The notes: generated from the letters alone by a model not told the origin. Counted from the first letter of the stretch, positions 45,043 through 55,694 are shown. The stretch: 64,000 bases of DNA from Clostridioides difficile_A (GCA_945909635.1 OX246690.1:3720001-3784000); one strand, 5' to 3'. Numbers and translations: made by a program.

Positions 45043-47412
45043 CTAGAATGTTTGCTCAGTTCTTCCTATTATCTCATCTTGTAGTGTTCTACTTAGATTA
45101 TTGAAATGGTCACTATATCCTGCAACTCTAACTATTAAGTCTTTGTAATCTTGAGGATTTTTTTGAGCCTCTAATAATACATTTTTATCAAATACATTGA
45201 ATTGTATATGATGCCCATCCATATTAAAGTATGCTCTTACTAGATTAGCCATATTATCCAATCCTTTTTCCCCTTGAACTACTGATGGCGCAAATCTTTG
45301 ATTTAATAATGTTCCACCAGTTTTTATATGGTCCATCTTAGCACAAGATTTTATAACTGCTGTAGGTCCATTAGTATCTCCACCTTTTTCAGGTGAGATT
45401 CCCTCTGAAACTGGTTTTGCACAAAGTCTACCATTTGGACTTGCTCCCATAATTTCACCAAAGTATACATGACAAGTTGTTGGTAACATATCTACTCTAT
45501 ATTCTCCACCACAAACAGTTGGTCTACCAGTTACCTCATTATAATATGTGTTGAATATATCTTGCATTATTTCATCAGCATAATCATCATCATTTCCATA
45601 TTTAGGAGTCTTATTTGAAACTAAATTAAGTATAGCTTCATATCCTTCAAAATTAGCATCAAGTGCTTTAAGTAATGTATCCATATCAAATTTTTGCTTA
45701 TCGAATACGTTGTATTTTATTGCTGTTAAACTATCTGTTATAGTTCCTATACCAACACCTTGTATATATCTAGTGTTGTATCTTGCTCCACCTCTTTGAT
45801 AGTCTTTACCTTTTTCTATACAATCATCAACTATTGTAGACATAAGTGGGCAAGGCATGTGTTTTGCACATATATTTTCTATTACAGCATTTCCTTCTAT
45901 TTTTATATCAATCATATAGTGTAATTGCTTTTTAAATGCCTCAAATAATTCCTCATAAGATTTAAAACTTCTAGGGTCTCCAGTTTTTATACCTATTTGC
46001 TTTTTGCTAATTGGGTCATATCCATCATTTAATGTTAATTCAAGTATTTTTGGAATATTCATATATCCAGTTAAAACATATGCTTCTTTACCAAAACATC
46101 CAGTTTCAACACAACCACTAGTTCCACCAAGTCTTGCATCTTCTATAGTCTTTCCAGCTTCCATAAGTTCTTGCACTATTGCCTCAGTATTATAAAATGC
46201 TGGTTGACCCCATCCTTTTCTTGATATTTCACAAGCTCTCTTTAAGAATTTCTGAGGAGTTTTTTTACTTATTTGAACGTTTGAACTTGGTTGTATCAAC
46301 TTCATTTCATCCATAACATCAAGTATTATATAACTAACTTCATTAACACCATCTTGACCATCTGGATTTATTCCACCAGTGTTTATATTTGCGAAGTCTG
46401 TATATGTGCTACTTTCTTTTAATGTTATACCAACTTTTGGTGGTGCTGGTTGATTATTAAATTTAACCCATAAACATTCAAGTAATTCCTGCGCTCTATC
46501 TCTATCTAGTATCCCACTTTCTACATCTCTTTCATAGAAAGGATTTAAATGCTGGTCAAGTCTTCCTGGGGTAAAAGCATCCCATATATTAAGTTCAGTA
46601 GTAACCCCTATATGAACGAACCAGTACATTTGTATAGCTTGGTGATAAGTTTGTGGTTTATGAGCTGGTACAACATCACATGTTTCAGCAATTAGTAATA
46701 AATCTTTTTTCTTAGCTTCGTCTGTTTCTTCTTCTGCCATTTGTCTTGCTTTCTCAGCATATCTCTTACCTAATATCACCATTGCATCACAAGCTATTGC
46801 CATAGCTTCCAAATCAGCTTTTTTATTATATGCATCTAAATCATTAAGAAAATCTAATTCTTTTAGTCTTGCTTCTACATCTTTCTTTAAATCTAAAAAC
46901 CCTTTTTTATATATTGTATCTCCACAAACTGTGTGCCCAGGAGCTCTTTGCTCCATAAACTCTGTAAACATACCTGCTTCATATGCTGCTAGCCATTCTG
47001 GTGTCATTGCATTTATTATTTTTTCTCTTGTTTGTCTCTTTTTCCAGAAAGGTATTATTTCTTCTTGTTGTATTTTTCTAGCTTCTTCAGATACACTGAA
47101 ATTTATTATATCTCTGTTATGCATTACATCTAAATCTTCTAATGTATGACAACAAATTTCTGGGTATGTTGGTGCTCCATTAGGAGAATCACCTTTTTCA
47201 CCTACTATTAATTCGCCATCATTTATGCTAAGAGTTCTATTCTCAATATAATGCTTAAATGATAAAGCACGAAGTACAGGAATCTCTACACTTCCCTCGT
47301 ATTTTTTATAAGCTTCTGTCATAAGTACTGCTCTTTCAATAGATATGTGTGGTTCTGCATTAACACTTTCTTCTCTTAATTTTTTAGTTCTCTCAAAAGT
47401 TCCTCTTGACAT
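45043..47412 (-). CDS. hypD: trans-4-Hydroxy-L-proline dehydratase HypD (glycyl radical enzyme)
   Basis: 789 residues from ATG 47412 (GGGGGG 6-7 nt upstream). Catalytic Cys434 and Glu436 in SGCVETGCFG, glycyl radical Gly765 in RVAGYSDH; these numbers match those I recall for C. difficile HypD, which supports the start site. Removes water from trans-4-hydroxyproline by radical chemistry to give pyrroline-5-carboxylate, which ProC reduces to proline, an electron acceptor via proline reductase. Its activase gene precedes it by 4 nt. Older annotation: formate acetyltransferase PflD. Confidence 0.95.
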   Translation of the reverse strand: MSRGTFERTKKLREESVNAEPHISIERAVLMTEAYKKYEGSVEIPVLRALSFKHYIENRTLSINDGELIVGEKGDSPNGAPTYPEICCHTLEDLDVMHNRDIINFSVSEEARKIQQEEIIPFWKKRQTREKIINAMTPEWLAAYEAGMFTEFMEQRAPGHTVCGDTIYKKGFLDLKKDVEARLKELDFLNDLDAYNKKADLEAMAIACDAMVILGKRYAEKARQMAEEETDEAKKKDLLLIAETCDVVPAHKPQTYHQAIQMYWFVHIGVTTELNIWDAFTPGRLDQHLNPFYERDVESGILDRDRAQELLECLWVKFNNQPAPPKVGITLKESSTYTDFANINTGGINPDGQDGVNEVSYIILDVMDEMKLIQPSSNVQISKKTPQKFLKRACEISRKGWGQPAFYNTEAIVQELMEAGKTIEDARLGGTSGCVETGCFGKEAYVLTGYMNIPKILELTLNDGYDPISKKQIGIKTGDPRSFKSYEELFEAFKKQLHYMIDIKIEGNAVIENICAKHMPCPLMSTIVDDCIEKGKDYQRGGARYNTRYIQGVGIGTITDSLTAIKYNVFDKQKFDMDTLLKALDANFEGYEAILNLVSNKTPKYGNDDDYADEIMQDIFNTYYNEVTGRPTVCGGEYRVDMLPTTCHVYFGEIMGASPNGRLCAKPVSEGISPEKGGDTNGPTAVIKSCAKMDHIKTGGTLLNQRFAPSVVQGEKGLDNMANLVRAYFNMDGHHIQFNVFDKNVLLEAQKNPQDYKDLIVRVAGYSDHFNNLSRTLQDEIIGRTEQTF

Positions 47413-47416
47413 TTTA

Positions 47417-48325
47417 TTACCCCCCAATCTTAGTATTGAAATTACTTGCTTCAAACAGCCTTTTTATTTCTTCTAATTTTTCTTCAGTTGGTCTTTGTAA
47501 CTCTTCTCCCTCATACTTTTTATAAATTTTATCATACTTGTGTTTTCCAATATTATGATATGGAAGAAGACTTACAGCTTTTATATTCAAAGGCTTTAAA
47601 AATTCTATCATTTTTTTAACCTCTAAATTTTCATCATCTACATTTACCCCTACAATTAGTGGTATCCTTATATTTATGTTAGCTCCTAATTCACTCAAAA
47701 GTTTGACATTTTTTAATATCAAGTCATTTGATTTTCCTGTAAATTTTATGTGCTTTTCTTCATCAATAAGCTTAATATCATATAAAAATAAATCTGCACA
47801 TTTTGCGACTCTTTCATAATTTTCTGACTTTGCGTAACCACAAGTATCAATTGCTACATGAATCCCCTTTGATTTGCACATATTTATTACTCCACAAATA
47901 AAATCCATGTCTTGAGCCATTACTTCTCCACCTGATAGAGTTACCCCTCCACCTGATTCTTCATAGAAAATTCTATCTTTTTCTATCTCTTTAACCAAGC
48001 TTTTTACAGAATACTCTTGACCGACAATCTCTCTTGCATTGTTTACACAATAGTCTAAGCAAGTTTCACAAAATTCACACTTATCTTGGTCTAAACATAT
48101 TTTTGTTTCACCTTTGAAAATTGCTTTATGAGGACATATGTTTATACATGCTTCACATCTTGAACATCTTTCTTCATTATACAAAACTTGTTTTGTATAT
48201 GTTTGACTCTCTGGATTATGACACCAAACACATTCAAGTGGACATCCTTTAAAAAAAACTGTACTTCTTATTCCTGGTCCATCATGTATACTACATTTTT
48301 GTAAATTTATAACTAATGGATTCAT
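47417..48325 (-). CDS. Glycyl radical enzyme activase for HypD
   Basis: 302 residues. Radical SAM motif CPLECVWC, inserted 8Fe ferredoxin-like domain (CSRCEACINICP, CEFCETCLDYC), TLSGGEVMAQ and SAM-contact motifs. Uses SAM to form the Gly765 radical of HypD. 4 nt upstream of hypD, overlapping its ribosome site. ATG follows AGGGGTG. Older name pflC. Confidence 0.92.
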   Translation of the reverse strand: MNPLVINLQKCSIHDGPGIRSTVFFKGCPLECVWCHNPESQTYTKQVLYNEERCSRCEACINICPHKAIFKGETKICLDQDKCEFCETCLDYCVNNAREIVGQEYSVKSLVKEIEKDRIFYEESGGGVTLSGGEVMAQDMDFICGVINMCKSKGIHVAIDTCGYAKSENYERVAKCADLFLYDIKLIDEEKHIKFTGKSNDLILKNVKLLSELGANINIRIPLIVGVNVDDENLEVKKMIEFLKPLNIKAVSLLPYHNIGKHKYDKIYKKYEGEELQRPTEEKLEEIKRLFEASNFNTKIGG

Positions 48326-48626
48326 AATTTTTCACCCCTAAATAATATCCATTCCATTTTTTCATTATTATGCAATTCATCTTCATATACTACATCTATG
48401 AAAAGCATTTCTACAATTACATAATACTATATTTGTTATTATTTTGTCTATATTTTTTTAGTGATATTAAAAAATTTTATTTTATTATGATATTTATATT
48501 GATTTTATAAATTAAATTTAAATATTTATTAAATTTATTTTTATAAGTAAATATAGCTATAACACATAAACAATATATTATTTTTGTTAATTTAGATGTA
48601 TATGCTATAAAAATTAAATAAAAATA
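48326..48626. other. AT-rich intergenic stretch upstream of the activase gene
   Basis: Promoter region of the hypD operon presumably lies here; no sigma-54 element, palindrome or riboswitch recognised. Confidence 0.45.
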
Positions 48627-48652
48627 GAGACTACACTTTATCATGTAGTCTC
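48627..48652 (-). terminator. Terminator of htrA
   Basis: GAGACTACA / TGTAGTCTC stem followed on the minus strand by TATTTTTATTT, 18 nt after the stop. Confidence 0.85.
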
Positions 48653-48669
48653 TACCTTTATAGTCATAT

Positions 48670-49749
48670 TTAGAAATTCACATTTATTGTTACTGCTTTT
48701 CCGCCTCTATTTACTGTAATTTTTGTACTAGCTCCTTTTGAGAAAGTATATAGTTTTTTATTTAGGTCATTCATACCTGTTATATTTGCATCTCCTACTT
48801 TAGTTATAATATCTCCTACTTTTACTCCAGCTTTTTCTGCTGATGAACCAGATATTACTTCTGCAACATAAACTCCTTTATCAGTACTTAATTTTGTACC
48901 TGTAGCTGCTTCATAGTTTGATACATCTGTACCTTTTATACCTAAAGTAACTTTTTCATATTTTCCAGTTTTTATTACTTCTTCAACTATGCTTTTAGCT
49001 GTATTAATTGGTATTGCAAATCCTAATCCTTCTGCTTGAGAAGCTTTCGCTGTGTTTATACCAATTACTTGACCTTTTTGATTTAATAATGGTCCTCCAC
49101 TATTTCCTGCATTTATACTTGCATCAGTTTGTAATAAACCAGTCATATTAGTTTTTTCTGTTTGTATAGTTCTATCTAATCCACTTATTATACCTTGAGT
49201 AACTGTTTTTTGGAAATCTAATCCAAGTGGATTACCTATTGCTATTGATATATCTCCAACTTTTACTTTATCACTATCAGCAAATTCTGCTGGTGTTAAT
49301 CCAGTTTTATCGACTTTAACTATAGCTAAATCAAGTTGCTGGTCAAACCATACGACTTTACCTGAAGTTGTTGAACCATCATTAAATAGTACATTTACAC
49401 TTGTAGCCTGACCATCTGATATAACATGAGAATTTGTAAGTATATAACCATTTGAATCTACTATGATTCCAGTTCCTACACCTTGTGTTTCAGTTGGAAT
49501 TGCAAACATATTATTAGTATCAACGCTAGTTGTCGTAATACCTACAACAGATGGTGTGGCTTTTTCTGCAACTGCTTGATAAATATTTTGACTCTTACCA
49601 TCATCATTTACAACTATTGGCGTAGAGCTGCCTGTACTTTTACTTCCTAAATTATCTTTAACTAAAATTATTGTTAGCAAACTACTAAGTATTGAACTTA
49701 TTATAGCGACTAATATTACTAAACTTATACCTTTCTTTCTTCTTGACAT
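48670..49749 (-). CDS. htrA: HtrA/DegP-like membrane-anchored serine protease
   Basis: 359 residues from ATG 49749 (GGGAGTGG upstream). One membrane helix (about 8-30), trypsin-like domain with His in TNSHVI, Asp in LDLAIVKVD, Ser in GNSGGPLL, then one PDZ domain (about 260-355). Degrades or refolds damaged exported proteins at the outer face of the membrane. HtrA of C. difficile affects stress tolerance and virulence. Confidence 0.93.
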   Translation of the reverse strand: MSRRKKGISLVILVAIISSILSSLLTIILVKDNLGSKSTGSSTPIVVNDDGKSQNIYQAVAEKATPSVVGITTTSVDTNNMFAIPTETQGVGTGIIVDSNGYILTNSHVISDGQATSVNVLFNDGSTTSGKVVWFDQQLDLAIVKVDKTGLTPAEFADSDKVKVGDISIAIGNPLGLDFQKTVTQGIISGLDRTIQTEKTNMTGLLQTDASINAGNSGGPLLNQKGQVIGINTAKASQAEGLGFAIPINTAKSIVEEVIKTGKYEKVTLGIKGTDVSNYEAATGTKLSTDKGVYVAEVISGSSAEKAGVKVGDIITKVGDANITGMNDLNKKLYTFSKGASTKITVNRGGKAVTINVNF

Positions 49750-49818
49750 CTCATACCACTCCCTATCTAATATAATATAAATTATCAAAATATATTTTTC
49801 CCAATTTTTCATAAAAAA

Positions 49819-49863
49819 ATGAAATCATCTATTTTGAGTAAACTCCTTTTCGATGATTTCATT
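49819..49863 (-). terminator. Terminator of pgi
   Basis: ATGAAATCATC / GATGATTTCAT stem with T7 on the minus strand, 40 nt after pgi. Confidence 0.85.
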
Positions 49864-49902
49864 ATATTATTTTAATCTTAATTAAACCTTAACTATTTGA
49901 AA

Positions 49903-51252
49903 TTATTTAAGTCTTTTTTCTAATTCTTCTTTTTCTTTTTCATAACCTGGTTTTCCTAGTAAAGCAAACATATTTTTCTTGTAAGCTTCTACTCCTGGTT
50001 GGTCAAATGGATTAACTCCCAATAAATATCCACTTATTCCACAAGCTTTTTCAAAGAAGTACACTAAATACCCAAAATTGTATTCATCCAATTGAGGTAT
50101 ATTTATTACTAAATTAGGTACTTTTCCATCTGTGTGAGCTAATAGAGTTCCTTCAAAAGCTTTATGATTGACAAAATCTACAGTCTTACCTGCTAGATAG
50201 TTTAGACCATCTAAATCTACTTCTTCTGAATTTATAGTTATATTTCTTTTACAGTTTTCAACATTAAGTACTGTCTCAAATAAAAGTCTTTTTCCATCTT
50301 GGATATATTGACCCATAGAATGTAAATCTGTTGAAAAATCTACAGAAGCAGGGAATAAACCTTTATTTTCTTTTCCTTCACTTTCTCCATAAAGCTGTTT
50401 CCACCACTCACTTACATAATGTAATTGAGGCTCATAGTTAACCAATAGCTCTACATCTTTTCCTTTTCTATGTAAAATTGTTCTAGCAACAGCATATCTA
50501 TAACTATCATTACTTTTTAAATCAGGATTTTGAAATGCTTCTCTAGCATCATTTGCACCTTTCATCATAGCATCAATATCAAGTCCTGCAGCAGCGATAG
50601 GAAGTAATCCAACTGCTGTTAATACAGAAAAACGACCACCTACATCATCTGGTATTACAAAAGTCTCATATCCTTCTTCTGTAGCTAACTGTCTAAGTGC
50701 ACCTTTACTTGAATCTGTTGTTGCATAAATTCTATTTCTCGCTTCTTCTTTACCATACTTTTTCTCTAAATAGTCTTTAAATATTCTAAAAGCAAGAGCT
50801 GGTTCTGTAGTAGTTCCTGATTTAGATATTACATTTACAGAGATATCTTTACCTTCAATTACATCCAATAAATCCATAATGTATGTTGAGCTTATATTAT
50901 GCCCTACGAAATATACTTCTGGAGCCTTTCTCTGCTCTTTTTTAAGTCCATTTCTAAAAGAATGGCTTACCATGTCTATAGCAGCTCTTGAACCTAAATA
51001 AGAGCCTCCTATACCTATCACCAAAAGAACATCTGAGTCAGATTTTATCTTTTCAGCTGATTTTTTTATTCTATCAAACTCTTCCTTATCATAATTTTCA
51101 GGAAGGTCTATCCAACCTAAAAAAGTATTTCCTAGACCTGTTTTATTATGTAACATGTCATGTGCAACATCTACATATGGTTGCATAACATCTATTTCGT
51201 TTTGACAAAAAAACTCTGTAGCTTTACTATAATCAAAATTTATTTTTCCCAT
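49903..51252 (-). CDS. pgi: Glucose-6-phosphate isomerase
   Basis: 449 residues, typical of the shorter Gram-positive form. IGIGGSYLGSRAAID, ISKSGTTTEPA and the GEYEPQ-like region are present. Interconverts glucose-6-P and fructose-6-P in glycolysis. ATG with GAGGGAT ribosome site; single gene. Confidence 0.96.
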   Translation of the reverse strand: MGKINFDYSKATEFFCQNEIDVMQPYVDVAHDMLHNKTGLGNTFLGWIDLPENYDKEEFDRIKKSAEKIKSDSDVLLVIGIGGSYLGSRAAIDMVSHSFRNGLKKEQRKAPEVYFVGHNISSTYIMDLLDVIEGKDISVNVISKSGTTTEPALAFRIFKDYLEKKYGKEEARNRIYATTDSSKGALRQLATEEGYETFVIPDDVGGRFSVLTAVGLLPIAAAGLDIDAMMKGANDAREAFQNPDLKSNDSYRYAVARTILHRKGKDVELLVNYEPQLHYVSEWWKQLYGESEGKENKGLFPASVDFSTDLHSMGQYIQDGKRLLFETVLNVENCKRNITINSEEVDLDGLNYLAGKTVDFVNHKAFEGTLLAHTDGKVPNLVINIPQLDEYNFGYLVYFFEKACGISGYLLGVNPFDQPGVEAYKKNMFALLGKPGYEKEKEELEKRLK

Positions 51253-51532
51253 TTAAATCCCTCTTTTCAGCATATTCGTTTTAAAGAGATTATAACACAA
51301 AATATAGGTGTTTTTTTTAAAAGTTTGCCACAAAATTGTACATATATCACCATTTGTTATCAGGAAATCGATTCTTCTAAATGCTATAACTATCTATAAA
51401 TTATAAATTTTTAATCAAATAAAATTATGAAAAATCATTACTTGTCTGAATTTTTAGTAAATACTAAAATATATTCATTGTGAATAGTTATACACTCAAG
51501 ATAACTACATTATAAATAACTAATTCAACAAA

Positions 51533-51568
51533 AAGAAACTCTAAACTTATCATTTAGAGTTTCTTTTT
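51533..51568. terminator. Terminator of the Na/Pi transporter gene
   Basis: AAAGAAACTCTAAA / TTTAGAGTTTCTTT stem with A- and T-runs on both sides. Confidence 0.88.
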
Positions 51569-51602
51569 TTATTGATTTTCTATTTTAATTTTTATATTAT
51601 TT

Positions 51603-53231
51603 TTAATCGTTTCCTAATCTCTTAGCTATAACTTGTTGTGCTATGTTGACAGCATGGTCAGATATTCTCTCTAGATTACTTATTACATCTAAATAAATAA
51701 CTCCATTCTCTATACTACATAAATTATTATTCAATCTATACATATGATTAGCTCTACAAGATTTCTCCATTATATCAACTTGCTCTTCAATTTTTATAAC
51801 CTTGCAAGCCAAATCTACATTATCAGTTCTCATTGATTCTAATGCATAAGTATATGCTGAAACAACTTTGTTGTACATAACATCAAGTTCAGATTGTCCT
51901 TCTTCGGAGAAAGAAATATTTGAATCTATTGCAACTTGTGATAATTCAGCTATATTTTTAGCATGGTCACCAATTCTTTCTATATCATTAACTGTGTTAA
52001 ACAAGGTATCCACAACTTCTCTTGAATCATCATCTAAAGGTGCTTTTGAAAGTTTAAGTAAGTAATTCAAAATAGCTTTCTGTAAATCATTGATTAATCT
52101 CTCTCGTCTATATGTCTTGTCTATTTTTTCAGTTGAATGTTCTACTAAAGCTTCCATAGATGCATTTAAACTTTCCTTAGCCTTTTCACCCATACGAAGT
52201 GCTTCTTTTATCGTATTTGCAAGGGCTATAGAAGGAGTTTCTATCATTCTATCATCTATATATTTAATAGTCTTAGCTTCATCTTCATCTATATCTCCTT
52301 CTTTATCAGGAACAAGTTTTATAGCTAATTTTATAATAAGATTTGTAAATGGCAAAAGTATCAATACAGATATTATATTAAACAATGTATGTGTATTGGC
52401 TATTTCTCTTGCAACATTATTTGGGTCCCAACTTGTAACCAAGCTTACCACTGGTTTATTCAATAGTAATAAGAATATCACTGTTCCTAAAACATTAAAG
52501 ATTAAATGCATCATAGCTGCTCTTCGTGCATTCTTATTGGCACCAATACTGGATAACAGTGAAGTTACACATGTCCCTATATTTTGACCATAAAGAATTG
52601 GCAAAGCTGCTGATAATGGCACTAGACCTTCTGCTGCCAATGCAACCAACATCCCCATAGATGCACTTGAACTTTGTATTATTGCTGTAATCCCAAATCC
52701 CAATAATAATCCAAGTAGTGGATATCTACCAAATGTAACTAGTAAGTCAGTAAATCCTTGATAGTCTCTTAGTGGCTCAACTGCCATTTTCATAAAATCC
52801 ATACCTGTAAATAATATACCAAAACCTATAAGTATTTCAGCTATATTTTTTATTCTAGGCTTATTTCCAAATAAATAAAGTATGATACCTATTCCTAATG
52901 CTACTGGAGCCATACCAGTTAAATCAAAAGATACCAATTGAGCTGTAACAGTAGTACCTATATTGGCACCCATTATAACTCCTATTGCCTGTTTTAAGGT
53001 CATTATACCTGCATTTACGAAACCAACAACCATTACAGTAGTAGCACTTGAACTTTGTATTACTGCTGTAACTCCTGTACCTACTAGAACTCCCATAAAT
53101 AGGTTACTAGTAAGTAATTTTATTATCTTTTTTAGCTTTGTCCCAGCAGATTTTTGTAGACCTTCTCCCATAAGGTTCATACCATATAAGAACAGACCTA
53201 ATCCACCCATTAGACTTATTATAATGTTCAA
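51603..53231 (-). CDS. Na+/phosphate cotransporter with PhoU-like domain
   Basis: 542 residues: two inverted Na/Pi repeats of helices with TAVIQSSSATTVMVVGFV and TAIIQSSSASMGMLVALA, the QSSS signatures, then a cytoplasmic PhoU-like part (about 345-540) with two DIERIGDHAKN-like motifs. Imports phosphate (or may lower it) driven by sodium, likely controlled by its own PhoU domain. TTG start at 53231 after GGAGG. No Pho box seen upstream. Confidence 0.88.
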   Translation of the reverse strand: MNIIISLMGGLGLFLYGMNLMGEGLQKSAGTKLKKIIKLLTSNLFMGVLVGTGVTAVIQSSSATTVMVVGFVNAGIMTLKQAIGVIMGANIGTTVTAQLVSFDLTGMAPVALGIGIILYLFGNKPRIKNIAEILIGFGILFTGMDFMKMAVEPLRDYQGFTDLLVTFGRYPLLGLLLGFGITAIIQSSSASMGMLVALAAEGLVPLSAALPILYGQNIGTCVTSLLSSIGANKNARRAAMMHLIFNVLGTVIFLLLLNKPVVSLVTSWDPNNVAREIANTHTLFNIISVLILLPFTNLIIKLAIKLVPDKEGDIDEDEAKTIKYIDDRMIETPSIALANTIKEALRMGEKAKESLNASMEALVEHSTEKIDKTYRRERLINDLQKAILNYLLKLSKAPLDDDSREVVDTLFNTVNDIERIGDHAKNIAELSQVAIDSNISFSEEGQSELDVMYNKVVSAYTYALESMRTDNVDLACKVIKIEEQVDIMEKSCRANHMYRLNNNLCSIENGVIYLDVISNLERISDHAVNIAQQVIAKRLGND

Positions 53232-53354
53232 ATTATTTCCTCCTTGTAAAGAGATTAATGTTTCTAAAAATTTTATAACCTATTGTATTTTATCAAATTA
53301 TAGGAGTAGTAATGTTAAATTTATGTTAAATATTAAAAAATCATTAAATTTATG

Positions 53355-54959
53355 TTAAATTTTTGTATTATTGTTGTATTTTTGTATTATTTTTTCTGCA
53401 CATTTTATACCATCAACTGCCGCTGTAACTATCCCACCTGCATATCCAGCACCTTCTCCACATGGATATAGATTCTTAACACTTATTGACTCTAAAGTCT
53501 CCTCATCCCTTACTATTCTTATTGGAGATGAAGACCTAGTTTCTACTCCAGTTAAAACAGCATCATACATCGCAAATCCATTCAGTTTTTTATCAAGAGA
53601 TATGAATGCCTCTCTCATAGTTTCTGTTACAAAGTCAGGTAGACATTCACTTAAGTTTGTAAGTGTATATCCAGGTCTATATGATGGCTCAACACTACCT
53701 AAATTTGTAGAAGTTTTATTATTGATAAAGTCTCCAACAAGTTGAACTGGTGCATTGTAATTTTTTCCACCTAATTCAAAAGCTAATTTTTCATATTCTT
53801 GTTGAAAATGTACACCTGCTAGAGGATTATCACTTTTAAAATCTTCTGGAGTTATATTTACTAAAAATGCACTGTTCGCATTTACTTTATCCCTGGCATG
53901 TTCACTCATGCCATTCGTAACTATTTCAAAGTCATTGGATGCAGATGCTATTACACTACCACCTGGACACATACAAAAAGTATATGCTGTTCTTCCATTT
54001 GAAACATGCTCTATAAGTCTATAATCAGCTGCTCCTAGTCTAGGATGATTGTAAAACTCCTTATATTGTGCTTTATTTATTAAATCTTGTGGGTGCTCAA
54101 CCCTAGCTCCTATTGCAAAAGGCTTTTGAATTATTTTTACACCTCTCGAATACAACATTTCATAAGTATCTCTTGCACTATGTCCAACAGCTAATATAAC
54201 TGTATCTGTATCTATCTTTTCAGTATCATTTATTATTACAGATTGTATAGAATCATTTGATACGACTACATCTGTCACTTTTGAATTAAATCTAACCTGA
54301 CCACCTAGATTTATTATTTCATTTCTTATATTTTTAACTACATTTTTTAATATATCTGTTCCTACATGTGGCTTATGTGAGTACAATATTTCATCTGGTG
54401 CCCCAAATTGAACTAGCTCTTCTAGTACTTTTCTACATCGTATATCTTTTATTCTAGTTGTAAGTTTGCCATCTGAAAAAGTTCCTGCTCCGCCTTCACC
54501 AAATTGAACATTTGAATTATTTTTAAACTTTCTAGTTGTCCAAAAATCACTTATATCTTTAGTTCTATTGTCTACATCAAGACCTCTTTCAAGTATGATT
54601 GGTTCATAACCCATTTGAGCCAAAATCAGACCTGCAAACAAACCTGCTGGTCCACTGCCAATTACTAAAGGGCTATTCTTTAATTTTTTATCACCTATGG
54701 TTACATTTACATATCTGATTTCCTTTATTTTCGTTACATCTTTTATTTTTGAACTGAGTATTTTATCTTCATCTTTGACTTCTACATCTACAGAATAAAC
54801 AAACTCCATTTTTCCTTTTTTTCTAGCATCTATAGATTCTTTATATATACTATATTTAACTAAGCTTTTTTCTTTTATTCTTAGCTTCTTAAGTACAATA
54901 TCTTTTAATAAAGATATATCTTTATCGATTCCAAGTTTTATATTAGATACTCTTAACAT
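53355..54959 (-). CDS. FAD-dependent dehydrogenase (COG2509 type)
   Basis: 534 residues from ATG 54959 (AGAGAGGAAAAC upstream). N-terminal ~85 residues of unknown type, then FAD-binding GSGPAGLFAGLIL, QFGEGGAGTFSDG and a C-terminal YPCGEGAGYAGG. Uncharacterised oxidoreductases of this type occur widely in clostridia; substrate unknown. A terminator lies directly upstream, so it has its own promoter. Confidence 0.85.
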   Translation of the reverse strand: MLRVSNIKLGIDKDISLLKDIVLKKLRIKEKSLVKYSIYKESIDARKKGKMEFVYSVDVEVKDEDKILSSKIKDVTKIKEIRYVNVTIGDKKLKNSPLVIGSGPAGLFAGLILAQMGYEPIILERGLDVDNRTKDISDFWTTRKFKNNSNVQFGEGGAGTFSDGKLTTRIKDIRCRKVLEELVQFGAPDEILYSHKPHVGTDILKNVVKNIRNEIINLGGQVRFNSKVTDVVVSNDSIQSVIINDTEKIDTDTVILAVGHSARDTYEMLYSRGVKIIQKPFAIGARVEHPQDLINKAQYKEFYNHPRLGAADYRLIEHVSNGRTAYTFCMCPGGSVIASASNDFEIVTNGMSEHARDKVNANSAFLVNITPEDFKSDNPLAGVHFQQEYEKLAFELGGKNYNAPVQLVGDFINNKTSTNLGSVEPSYRPGYTLTNLSECLPDFVTETMREAFISLDKKLNGFAMYDAVLTGVETRSSSPIRIVRDEETLESISVKNLYPCGEGAGYAGGIVTAAVDGIKCAEKIIQKYNNNTKI

Positions 54960-54987
54960 ATTGTTTTCCTCTCTTAGATTGTAATAT

Positions 54988-55014
54988 AAAAAAGCTAGGG
55001 TTATTCCTAGCTTT
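54988..55014 (-). terminator. Terminator at the end of the 105-aa gene
   Basis: AAAGCTAGG / CCTAGCTTT stem then T6 on the minus strand; it overlaps the stop codon at 55007. Confidence 0.85.
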
Positions 55015-55324
55015 CTACAAATATAACTTCTATATTCTCTTTTACTAGATTTTCTACCCAAATCTCGTCTAACACAAAATTCTTTATTTTATTTACAACA
55101 ATTGCTTTATCTAAATCTTTTTTCAAATTTTTTACTAAAACCATTGCTTCAACTGACTTATTCAATCTTTCAACATACAGAGAATTCACTTTAATTAATA
55201 CAACCCTTAATTCACACACATATAAATCTTCACTACCTAAAGTGATTTCATCATCATATTTATACACACTAAATTCATATACATTTTCATAAGGTGTTAT
55301 ATTTTCTATTCCTACATAGTCCAT
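55007..55324 (-). CDS. Hypothetical protein (105 aa)
   Basis: Acidic N-terminal half with beta-strands (YEFSVYKYDDEITLG), C-terminal half alternating helix and strand. Good ribosome site (AGAGGA) and tight spacing (4 nt) after the 131/121-aa gene upstream, so the two are probably cotranscribed. No family recognised. Confidence 0.65.
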   Translation of the reverse strand: MDYVGIENITPYENVYEFSVYKYDDEITLGSEDLYVCELRVVLIKVNSLYVERLNKSVEAMVLVKNLKKDLDKAIVVNKIKNFVLDEIWVENLVKENIEVIFVES

Positions 55325-55328
55325 TTAT

Positions 55329-55694
55329 TTATCCTCTTTTAGTTATAAGACCTCTTATAACTTTCATGTTATTAAACACCTTCTCTAAGAAGTTTTCTGC
55401 TTCTTCATTATCTAAAAGATTTATTTCAAGATTCTCATTTTCTATAATATCTTTAGATTTACAGTATTCTTTTGCTATCTCTATTAGCTCATTTTTTTTA
55501 TCCATAGACAAATCAAACTCTTTATAGTCTATTATTATATATTGTTTGGTATCAGGTGATACACCATTATTATATCCTATTTCTATATGATAAATAACTG
55601 CATATATTTCTTCTCCATTGTACACAGGTACTGCTGGATTAGATTTTATAAAGTTCGTTGACACAGCAATTGCATTTCCTAAACTAAGACTCAT
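55329..55694 (-). CDS. Hypothetical protein (121 aa)
   Basis: Starts MSLSLGNAIAV at 55694, 8 nt after GAGG; an upstream extension to 55724 lacks a ribosome site. Mixed alpha/beta with a charged C-terminal helix (ENLEINLLDNEEAENFLEK). Followed after 4 nt by the 105-aa gene. Function not known. Confidence 0.65.
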   Translation of the reverse strand: MSLSLGNAIAVSTNFIKSNPAVPVYNGEEIYAVIYHIEIGYNNGVSPDTKQYIIIDYKEFDLSMDKKNELIEIAKEYCKSKDIIENENLEINLLDNEEAENFLEKVFNNMKVIRGLITKRG

